Of a DNA stretch of 64,000 bases, positions 44,384-51,603 are shown piece by piece. Positions within the stretch are counted from its first letter, which is position 1, and each line of letters opens with the position of its first letter. Below the pieces are notes generated by a model. It was not told the DNA's origin, made no database searches, and saw nothing but the letters and a program-made list of their open reading frames with translations. Origin of the DNA: CBDFLD01 sp965249005. GTDB taxonomy: Bacteria > Acidobacteriota > UBA6911. The stretch is from assembly GCA_965249005.1 (NCBI GenBank), contig CBDFLD010000023.1:1178001-1242000 (forward strand), written 5' to 3'. The position numbers and the translations under genes are program-made.

Positions 44384-44592
44384 GAGTAGCCCGGGTCGCT
44401 ACCTCACCGAGGTACTCGCCAGATCCGGACGTGAAGATTTCTCCCATCCGGCTCCTCCGTTGATACGTCTCGTGGTCATGACCGCCAGATCGATACGTTG
44501 ATCCGTGGTCGCGGGAGCGACTTGTACCAGGCCCGCTTCGTCGCCTCGACGAGCAGCAGCAACATACGAAAGTTGTCGTTCACGCCTTGCAT
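44384..44592 (-). other. Group II intron 3'-end relic (IEP C-terminus, domains V-VI)
   Basis: On the minus strand a short frame at 44592-44476 reads GVNDNFRMLLLLVEATKRAW and SLPRPRI, resembling the far C-terminus of bacterial group II intron reverse transcriptases (GVxDN... then LPRPRI). About 21 bases after its stop comes a domain V-like hairpin at 44421-44454, starting GAGCCGGATG with a GAAA loop and ending CGTCCGGATCT, then a second hairpin (GAGTACC.../...GGCTACTC) like domain VI at 44384-44417. No reverse transcriptase body is present upstream. A strong partial match rather than proof. Confidence 0.5.
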
Positions 44593-44639
44593 GGTCGCTT
44601 CTGTTCCACTTATCCTCCTCTCAGCGGAAGAGAGGTGTC

Positions 44640-44975
44640 ATGCTGACGATCATGGTCTGGTTTGCGGGGTGGATGGCGGGATTCGGGGCGGTTGCGGATG
44701 ACGACCTCCTGAACAAGGTCGAGCACAAGTTCGCAGACAACAACGGAGTGAGAATTCATTATGTTGCCCTGGGCAAGGGGCCGCTGGTGCTGCTCATTAA
44801 TGGATTTCCCGATTTCTGGTATGGATGGCGACATCAGATGTCGGAACTCGCCAACGATTATCGTGTGGTGGCGATGGACCTGCGCGGATACAACCAGAGC
44901 GACAAGCCTAGGGGCGCCGACAACTATGACATAGGAGACAGTGATCTCTTCGCGAACAATATCACCGGACTGTAG
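44640..44975 (+). pseudogene. Epoxide-hydrolase-like alpha/beta hydrolase, truncated
   Basis: Starting from the ATG at 44640 (GAGAGG nearby) the first 20 residues form a hydrophobic leader ending AVADDD. Then FADNNGVRIHYVALGKGPLV, LINGFPDFWYGWRHQM and VVAMDLRGYNQSDKPRGADN match the N-terminal third of epoxide hydrolase-type alpha/beta hydrolases. After YDIGDSDLF the similarity stops and a stop codon comes at 44973. The nucleophile Asp and the lid and His regions are missing. About 111 residues remain of an expected 300 or more, so this is a fragment. Confidence 0.8.
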
Positions 44976-45105
44976 CTTTCGCTTCAAAACTTGCTAGGTG
45001 CCTTTCTATGAGCTATCCATCTTTTCGACGAGAGCCCTCGGGTCAAGAGGGGGCGTCTATATCTACCTGTCGGAGTCCACTAAAACCTCTGTTCGGAGAT
45101 TTGTC

Positions 45106-47613
45106 ATGCCGTCTTGCCTACTTCTCCGCATCATGATCACCGCGGCATCTGTGACCGTGGCTGTTCTGGCGTATTCGTCGAGACTGGCGGCTAGGGATCA
45201 GCCGCTGGCAGCGAATGCCGCACGGCTCATACCGGCCATGGAAAGTCTCGGCGTGCCCTTTCCCGCTGAACTTCGGGATCGTCTGGAGGCTGCGATCGAT
45301 GCTGAAGATGCGTCCGAGATTCAGGCCACGCTGCGCGCGCAGACGCTGTTCGACGTGTCCATCAATCCGGAACTGCGAGTCAAGGTGAAAGGCGGCGCAG
45401 CGGATCCGGTATTGCAGCAGGCCGGGTTTACGCCGTTTCTGGTCCGCGTGCAAAACGATTCCACCGTGACCCGCAAGCTCAACATCGGCAGTCCTCAGGC
45501 GGGCCCTGTTTACTCCGGGGCCGTCAAGAAGACGCTCCAGAGACAGGCTCAGGAAGAACTGAATGACAATGAGAATTTAGAACAGGCACGCCGGTTTCTC
45601 AACGTTGGGATGTATGACAGCCCGCCCGTGTCCTCTCGGCTCAGCGGGCATCACACGCAATACCTGATTGCGCTGATCTATAGCAGCGAATCTGGATCGC
45701 GAGAGGCTACGATAGCATTTGATATCGGGCAGGGGACTCAGGATCTTGGATTCCGCAGTGAAGTGGCGGTCCTGTTCAGAGTGATGCCGGCCATTTCGAT
45801 GACGATGAGGATCCGTGACCACGATGGCCGTCCCACAACGGCGCGACTCGAATTCCGTGATCATCAGGGTCGAGTGCATCCGCCTCAGCCGCGGCGTCGC
45901 GCCCCGGACTTCTTCTTTCAGCCGCAGATTTATCGGGCCGACGGCGACACTGTCCTGCTGCCGCCCGGGGAGTTCAACCTGACTTCCGGTCGCGGACCGG
46001 AATATCTCCGGAAAACGCAGACGGTCCGGGTCCGCCCGGACGGAGAAAGAGCCATCAGTGTTGAGCTTGAACGGTGGGTCACTCCGGAAGACTACGGATT
46101 TTTCAGCGGCGATCATCACATTCATGGCGCCGGGTGTTCTCATTACGAATACCCGACTCGGGGAGTCACCCCGCAGGATATGTTTGCTCAGGTCAAAGGA
46201 GAAGGACTCAACGTCGGCTGTGTGCTCACATGGGGTCCGTGTTTTGACTTCCAGCGGCAGTACTTTTCACCGGTCGCTGCAAATATCAGCGAGGCACTCA
46301 CTGTCCTCAAGTATGACCTTGAAATCAGCGGTTTTGGCTCCGCAGCTCTGGGTCACGTCTGTCTGCTAAATCTCAGCAATCAAACGTATCCCGGTTCGGA
46401 AGGCACCAGCACCAAAGGATGGCCCACCTGGACAGTGCCGGTATTGCGATGGACAAAGGAACAAGGGGGTGTGACTGGTTATCCCCATTCTGCTCTGCGC
46501 GTCGTGCCGAAAACAGCTGCCGACTGGCTGATGAAACAGCTTGATCGAGACGGCGATGAGCGCATCAGCACAGAAGAAGCCGCTGGCCGACTGCTGCCCG
46601 AATCTTTCGACAGCGTGGACGCGGATAATTCCGGCACGCTGACGCACCTGGAAATCGTTCGCAGTACCGATCGAATGGCGGAACGGATTCCCAACACAGC
46701 CCTGCCATCCATGGACGGTGGCGGTGCCATGGAGATTTTCGTCAGTACGGCGGAAGGCGTGTGTGATTTCATCAGTGCGATGGATACGGCTCGCATTGGC
46801 GAATGGAACACCTGGTATCATCTGCTGAACTGCGGTTTTCCGCTGAAGCTGAGCGGTGAGACTGATTTTCCGTGCATGAGCAGCAGACGCGTTGGCCAGG
46901 GACGGGTATATGTACAGCAGGGAGACATTGAAAAGCTTGATTTTGCCGAATGGTGTCGAGGTATCGAAGCAGGGAGGTCTTACGTGTCGGACGGGTTCGC
47001 TCATGCACTTGAGTTCCGCGTCAACGAAGTGGCCCCTGGACCAAAACCCGTGCGGTTGGCAAGTGCCGAAACCGTGTTCATTTCGGCCAAGGTAACCTTC
47101 GCTCCGGAAATACCGCGGGCGGTGGCCTATGGAACAGAGACGCCGGATGCTGGTCGCCGCGTCGTGGGTGACACGATCCAGCTGCATGCGCCAAGAAACT
47201 CAGAATGGGTGGCCGGAGGCGAACGGCGCGTAGAAGTTGTGATGAATGGCAAGGTGGTTGGAGTGTCAGATGTTCCGTCTGATGGTCGTGCGCATGACCT
47301 GCAGTTCGTAATCCCTGTCGAAGAAAGCTGCTGGATTGCAATTCGTCAGTTTCCGCAGCTTCACAGCAACCCGGTCACGGTGCTTGTTGCCGACGATCCG
47401 ATTCGCGCTTCGCAGGCCAGTGCAATCTGGTGTGCCGAGTCCACTCAGCTGCTTTGGCACAAGCGCCAAAGGTTCATCGCAGCGGCTGAACGTCCCGCCG
47501 CGCGAGAATCTTACCAGCGGGCGATCGCCCGATTCCTGACGATCGCCGAAGAGAGCGACGATCAGGGATTGATGATTCCCCATCTGCCGCTGGATCCCGT
47601 CCTCGCGAAATGA
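45106..47613 (+). CDS. CehA/McbA-type metallohydrolase with internal EF-hands
   Basis: 835 residues from the ATG at 45106, with GGAG upstream and a signal peptide after it (LLLRIMITAASVTVAVLAY). The PHP-like metal core begins near residue 370: DYGFFSGDHHIHGAGCSHYE, then MFAQVKGEGLNVGCVLTWGP, LGHVCLLNLSNQTYPGSEG, GGVTGYPHSALRVV, and MEIFVSTAEGVCDFI. Between them, two EF-hand calcium loops lie at about residues 485-525 (LDRDGDERISTEEA and VDADNSGTLTHLE). The fold is of the CehA family seen often in Planctomycetes and Acidobacteria; substrate unknown. Codon usage looks more AT-rich than in neighbours, which may point to transfer. Confidence 0.85.
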   Translation: MPSCLLLRIMITAASVTVAVLAYSSRLAARDQPLAANAARLIPAMESLGVPFPAELRDRLEAAIDAEDASEIQATLRAQTLFDVSINPELRVKVKGGAADPVLQQAGFTPFLVRVQNDSTVTRKLNIGSPQAGPVYSGAVKKTLQRQAQEELNDNENLEQARRFLNVGMYDSPPVSSRLSGHHTQYLIALIYSSESGSREATIAFDIGQGTQDLGFRSEVAVLFRVMPAISMTMRIRDHDGRPTTARLEFRDHQGRVHPPQPRRRAPDFFFQPQIYRADGDTVLLPPGEFNLTSGRGPEYLRKTQTVRVRPDGERAISVELERWVTPEDYGFFSGDHHIHGAGCSHYEYPTRGVTPQDMFAQVKGEGLNVGCVLTWGPCFDFQRQYFSPVAANISEALTVLKYDLEISGFGSAALGHVCLLNLSNQTYPGSEGTSTKGWPTWTVPVLRWTKEQGGVTGYPHSALRVVPKTAADWLMKQLDRDGDERISTEEAAGRLLPESFDSVDADNSGTLTHLEIVRSTDRMAERIPNTALPSMDGGGAMEIFVSTAEGVCDFISAMDTARIGEWNTWYHLLNCGFPLKLSGETDFPCMSSRRVGQGRVYVQQGDIEKLDFAEWCRGIEAGRSYVSDGFAHALEFRVNEVAPGPKPVRLASAETVFISAKVTFAPEIPRAVAYGTETPDAGRRVVGDTIQLHAPRNSEWVAGGERRVEVVMNGKVVGVSDVPSDGRAHDLQFVIPVEESCWIAIRQFPQLHSNPVTVLVADDPIRASQASAIWCAESTQLLWHKRQRFIAAAERPAARESYQRAIARFLTIAEESDDQGLMIPHLPLDPVLAK

Positions 47614-47723
47614 CTCTGGACTCCGGCATCCGTACAAGGCTGCGCGAAAGTCGGTTTTTTGGGGGACCCAGCTGAACCCTGGCGAGTTATTAGATGGATG
47701 TTAGATGGTTTCGGAAGGAATAG

Positions 47724-47915
47724 GCGAAGACTGGCAAAAAGTTGAACTTGGGGAAAGGCTGTCTGCGCTTTGAGAAGCTCGAGGATCTAGCCTTGGACGT
47801 GGTTGGCAAAGGAATTGCGAGAGTTTCAGCGGAAGACTTTGCTAACAAGTATGACGCAGTGCGCAATGGCGGGAAGAGCAATAGGAAAGCGAACAAGAAA
47901 AGTAAAGAGAAATAG
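47724..47915 (+). pseudogene. DUF1801-type protein, 3' fragment
   Basis: Frame reads AKTGKKLNLGKGCLRFEKLE, then DLALDVVGKGIARVSAEDFA to a lysine-rich tail and stop at 47913. This resembles the C-terminal half of small DUF1801/YdhG-like domain proteins. A TAG comes just before it, and the N-terminal half is absent. The same fragment begins in copy A. Confidence 0.65.
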
Positions 47916-47956
47916 GTGCTAAGCGTCCCCACGCAAAACAACGAGGAGAAAGTCGC

Positions 47957-48664
47957 ATGAGCCACTACGTCTTAGTACACGGAGCCTGGGAGGGCGCTTG
48001 GGGTTGGGAAAAGGTCACCCCGCACTTGGTCAAGCGGGGACACACGGTTGACGCAGTAGCGTTGCCGGGAAGCCACGAAAACATGCAACCGGTTTCGGAT
48101 ACGACGTTGGAGAGCTACATCCAAGTCGTCAGCGAAGCGATCGACCGGGCAAAGGGCAAGGTCATCCTCGTGGCCCACAGTCTTGGGGGAGCGACCACCT
48201 CGCAGGTGGCCGAACGGTTCCCAGAGAAGATCGAGCGACTCGTGTACGTTGCGTCGTTCCTGGTGAAGGACGGGGAGAGCATCCTTGAAGCCATGGAGAG
48301 CGACAGGGAGGCACAGATCCTTCCCGAACTCATCCTGAGCGAGGACCAGTCCTATGCCAAAGTTGGCGAGGCTACTTGGCGGAGGGTGGCGTTCCACGAC
48401 GCGTCGGAAGGGGCTATTGGCGAGGCTCTGCCGCGTTTGAGCGAAAAGCAGTCGCTGCAGCCACTGGTTTCCAAGTTGCGGCTGACGCAGGAGCGCTTTG
48501 GAAGCGTGCCCAAGCACTTCATTGGAGGCAACTTGGATCGCATGACCACCCCGGAGCTGCAGAAACGCATGTTGAAGAACTGGGCCGTGGAGAAAGTGGA
48601 CCATCTCGAATCGGGACACTTCCCGATGCTGTCGATGCCCTTGGAGGTCGCCAAGCTACTCTAG
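47957..48664 (+). CDS. Alpha/beta hydrolase, EstC-like
   Basis: 235 residues with GGAG upstream of the ATG. The oxyanion strand VLVHGAWEGAWGWEK, the nucleophile elbow VAHSLGGATTS, an acid in GGNLDRMTTPEL, and the histidine in ESGHFPMLSMP place it in the salicylate-binding-protein/hydroxynitrile-lyase-like branch of the alpha/beta hydrolases (EstC group), whose members hydrolyse small esters. No signal peptide. It is the intact gene of copy B; the collapsed copy A keeps only its last 25 codons. YjbQ follows 28 bases after it. Confidence 0.9.
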   Translation: MSHYVLVHGAWEGAWGWEKVTPHLVKRGHTVDAVALPGSHENMQPVSDTTLESYIQVVSEAIDRAKGKVILVAHSLGGATTSQVAERFPEKIERLVYVASFLVKDGESILEAMESDREAQILPELILSEDQSYAKVGEATWRRVAFHDASEGAIGEALPRLSEKQSLQPLVSKLRLTQERFGSVPKHFIGGNLDRMTTPELQKRMLKNWAVEKVDHLESGHFPMLSMPLEVAKLL

Positions 48665-48692
48665 ATCAGCGAATCAACCCGGGAGGTGGGCC

Positions 48693-49112
48693 ATTCGGCA
48701 ACAAGTCACCGAGTTTGTGACGTCGACGCGTGGCAAGACGTTACACGACATCACAGGCGAGGTTCTGGATTGGGTCGGAGCGTCGGGGATCGAGGAAGGG
48801 ATGCTGACCCTCCACGTGCGGCACACCTCGGCCTCGTTGCTGATCCAAGAGAACGCGGATCCCGAGGTGCAGCGCGACCTCGAGCGCTTCTTCCGCCGGC
48901 TGGTGCCCGACGGCGATCCGATCTTCCGCCACACCGCCGAGGGGCCGGACGACATGGCGGCGCACGTGCGCTCGGCGCTGACCTCGACGACGCTGTCGAT
49001 ACCGGTGATCGGTCGCCGCCCCGCGCTCGGGACCTGGCAGGGGATCTACCTTTACGAGCACCGGGACGCGCCGCACCGCCGCCGTATCGCCGCCCACCTC
49101 ATCGGCGAGTAG
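48693..49112 (+). CDS. yjbQ: YjbQ/UPF0047 family protein (secondary thiamine-phosphate synthase family)
   Basis: 139 residues if an ATT at 48693 is the start, placed seven bases after GGGAGG. A GTG at 48717 would give 131. The N-terminal QQVTEFVTSTRGKTLHDITG continues the family consensus (often beginning near QQ..F...T.G....DIT), which supports the ATT start. Conserved blocks follow: LHVRHTSASLLIQENADPEV, HTAEGPDDMAAHVRSAL and LGTWQGIYLYEHRD. The family has a small trimeric fold; thiamine phosphate synthase activity is reported for some members, but the main role is unclear. A frameshifted paralogue lies at 43517. Confidence 0.88.
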   Translation: MRQQVTEFVTSTRGKTLHDITGEVLDWVGASGIEEGMLTLHVRHTSASLLIQENADPEVQRDLERFFRRLVPDGDPIFRHTAEGPDDMAAHVRSALTSTTLSIPVIGRRPALGTWQGIYLYEHRDAPHRRRIAAHLIGE

Positions 49113-49478
49113 CCCGTCGAAGGGCGCGTTCTGACCGGCGATCTGCGTTTGTTTTCCCCCGCCACCGAATCGACCGCCCCCGGGCATCTCGACTTCGCGT
49201 CCGCCCACAAACATCACACCCATTCTCTCCAGCACCAGCGGCTGTGACTTCGCCGACTCTTGTCCCACAGCTGTGATCGCGCACAACTGCAACACAAAGG
49301 AAAAGAAGAGTGAAATACTGTCGAGGTTGATCCCCTTTACTGACAGGCTCGGATATGGCTAGACTGATGATCCAAGCTAGACAAAATGAAACCAAGAAGA
49401 GAAGAAGGCTGCCTGACAGGTCGCTCCAGCCACCTACTGTGGCAGAGCACCTTTTTGGTTTCGGTGAGGGTAAGAGCA
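49113..49478. other. Intergenic region
   Basis: About 366 bp between YjbQ and the PaaI-like pseudogene. Open frames on the minus strand continue into shadow frames of YjbQ and have no family resemblance. No gene, RNA or clear terminator seen. The duplicated segment ends at about 49134 inside it. Confidence 0.55.
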
Positions 49479-49921
49479 ATGACATTCGAACCACGCGATC
49501 CGCACTTCGAGAAGCGAAGCCGTGAGAATTTTTCTCAGCCAGGGATTCATGCGCACGCTCGGCGCAGCAATGTCGACCATCGAGCCCGGTCATTGTCAGC
49601 TTACTCTCGAGTTCGACCACGCTCTATCTCAACAGCACGGCTACTTCCACGGTGGTGTCATTGCCGCGCTCGTCGACGTGAGCGGCGGCTATGCGGCCTT
49701 CTCACTACTGCCGCCGGAGACCGTATAACCTAACCGTCGAGTTCAAGCTCAATCTCTTGTCGCCGGGCCAAGGCGCCAGCCTCATCGCGGACTCAGTCGT
49801 TCTCAAGCCAGGTCGCACGCTCACTGTCTGTCGAAGTGACGTCTTTGCGATTTCAGCGGATCGCTCGCGCAAGCTCTGCGCCAAAGCGCTCGCAACGTAT
49901 ATAGCAATTGAATGGGCCTAG
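49479..49921 (+). pseudogene. PaaI-type hotdog thioesterase, two frameshifts
   Basis: Three frames must be joined. From the ATG at 49479, MTFEPRDPHFEKRSRENFSQ reads like the start of a PaaI thioesterase. A shift in or near the run of T at 49530 leads to QGFMRTLGAAMSTIEPGHCQ and HGYFHGGVIAALVDVSGGYA, with the hotdog motif. A second shift near 49724, one base missing before TATAACC, leads to YNLTVEFKLNLLSPGQGASL, VVLKPGRTLTVCRSDVF and the stop at 49919. All parts of a normal 140-residue enzyme remain, so either two recent mutations or assembly errors. The strand faces the antiporter operon. Confidence 0.83.
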
Positions 49922-50036
49922 TCGCCCTGTTTGTGGGTACGGGACTATTGTGCTCTGTCGTACGGATGCACCTCCAGCCAACAGCTTGAATGATCTGCGA
50001 GCACGGCGGCGGTCTGTCTGGGTCGCCCGTGGGAAG

Positions 50037-51566
50037 TTACGGACCCTCCGCTTCCGCGGTCGCCAATCGAGGTTCCAGGCTGTCGGCTACGCGAGTCCGA
50101 TCGATCCGCTCCACGAGCTGGGTGACGCTGGCGTCCATCACTTTTAGCAACGGAGCCGGATAGAGGCCGATCCAGAAGACTGCAATAGCCAGGGGGATCA
50201 CGGTGATCAGCTCGCGGCCGCTCAAATCGGATAGGCCCCGTGCAGCTTCGGTTCGCGGTGGCCCCAGGGCCACGCGCTGCAACATCCACAGCATGTAGGC
50301 AGCCGCCAAGACGATGCCTCCCATGGCGAGAAGGACTTTGCCAAAGCTCGTGAAAGACGTACCGACGAGGACGAGAAACTCGCCAATGAAGTTGCAGGTG
50401 CCCGGCAGGCCGAACGACGCCACTGCGAACAGACTGAACAGGGCGACGAAGCGCGGCATGGATTCGTAGAGACCTCCGTAATCGCCGATGGAACGGCTGT
50501 GCGTGCGGTCGTACAGCTGTCCGACCGCGAGAAACAGGGCGCCGGTTGTGATGCCGTGGCTGAACATCTGGATGATGGCGCCCTGAATGCCTTGGTGGTT
50601 GAAGGCGAAGATTCCGAGCGTCACGAACCCCATGTGCGATACCGAAGAGTAGGCGACCAGTTTCTTCAAGTCGGACTGGGCCAGTGCCATGTAGCCGCCG
50701 TAGAGAATGGCGGCGATCGACAACCACAGAATGATGGGGGACAGGTTTTCCGATACTTCAGGAAAAATGGGCAGGCACAGTCGGATCATGCCGTAGCCGC
50801 CCATCTTCAACAGGATTCCGGCGAGCAGAACGCTCCCTGCCGTCGGCGCCTCGGAATGCGCGTCGGGAAGCCATGTGTGAAAGGGAAGCATGGGCAGCTT
50901 GATGGCAAAGCCAAGAAAGAGGGCGAGGAAGATCCAGAGCTGGGTGTCCGGAGAATAGGTTTGCTCCGTCAGCGTCAAGATATCGAAGCTGCGCCCGCCC
51001 TCCAGATGCAGGCCGAGGATGCCCACCAGCAGCAACAAGCTTCCGGTAAGACTGTACAGCACGAACTTGAGGCCGGCGACAATGCGCTGGGGGCCTCCCC
51101 ACAAAACGATCATGAAGTACACGGGAATCATGGTGACTTCCCACAGCATGAAAAAGAGAAACAAATCCAGCGCAGTGAAGACGACGAGCATGGCCCCCTC
51201 CACCAGCAGGATCAACATCACGAAGGCCTTTACCCGCGTCGTGATGGTGTTCCAGGAGCAGAGGACGCACAACGGACAGAGCAGCGTGGTGAGAAGGACC
51301 AAGAGGATGCTGATACCGTCCACGCCGACCGCATATTGAATGCCGAAAGTAGGCATCCACTCCACGCGTTCGACGAACTGCATGTCCGGCGCGTCGAAAT
51401 CGAAGCCGCTCCATAGCTCAAACGCGAGTCCGACATTAATGAGTGTGGCGATGAGTGTGATGCCCAGTACCCACTGTCGGCCTCGAACGAAAGCGAGCAG
51501 GGCAATCGCGATGAATGGGATGGCGATCATCCAACTTAGCATGTGGCCTGCGAAGATTGAGCTCAT
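50037..51566 (-). CDS. NuoM-like proton-translocating subunit
   Basis: 509 residues from the ATG at 51566; a GTG seven codons upstream is possible. About 14 membrane helices. Key charged residues of complex I/Mrp antiporter-like subunits are kept: Glu in FFMLWEVTMIPVYFMI, Lys in FAIKLPMLPFHTWLPDAH, and a Lys in ALAQSDLKKLVAYSSVSHM. The name NuoM rests on resemblance to that branch more than to MrpD. It is the last gene of the minus-strand run that begins with SulP and DabA, after the NuoL-like gene. No other complex I genes are in the window. Confidence 0.9.
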   Translation of the reverse strand: MSSIFAGHMLSWMIAIPFIAIALLAFVRGRQWVLGITLIATLINVGLAFELWSGFDFDAPDMQFVERVEWMPTFGIQYAVGVDGISILLVLLTTLLCPLCVLCSWNTITTRVKAFVMLILLVEGAMLVVFTALDLFLFFMLWEVTMIPVYFMIVLWGGPQRIVAGLKFVLYSLTGSLLLLVGILGLHLEGGRSFDILTLTEQTYSPDTQLWIFLALFLGFAIKLPMLPFHTWLPDAHSEAPTAGSVLLAGILLKMGGYGMIRLCLPIFPEVSENLSPIILWLSIAAILYGGYMALAQSDLKKLVAYSSVSHMGFVTLGIFAFNHQGIQGAIIQMFSHGITTGALFLAVGQLYDRTHSRSIGDYGGLYESMPRFVALFSLFAVASFGLPGTCNFIGEFLVLVGTSFTSFGKVLLAMGGIVLAAAYMLWMLQRVALGPPRTEAARGLSDLSGRELITVIPLAIAVFWIGLYPAPLLKVMDASVTQLVERIDRTRVADSLEPRLATAEAEGP

Positions 51567-51603
51567 GATGTACCTGTTTCCGTCCACGCTCCAACGAGCG
51601 GGA

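Larger units (their letters stand above)
47672..49134 (+). repeat. Segmental duplication copy B (intact)
   Basis: The uncollapsed copy holds, in order, the DUF1801-type 3' fragment, the complete alpha/beta hydrolase and the intact YjbQ. Identity with copy A is near complete over the hydrolase 3' end and YjbQ, with scattered base changes. Confidence 0.85.

Noticed and set aside
50499..51416. Plus-strand open frame opposite the NuoM-like gene
   Set aside because: Low-complexity, Glu/Gln/His-rich translation typical of antisense to membrane helices; no start signals.
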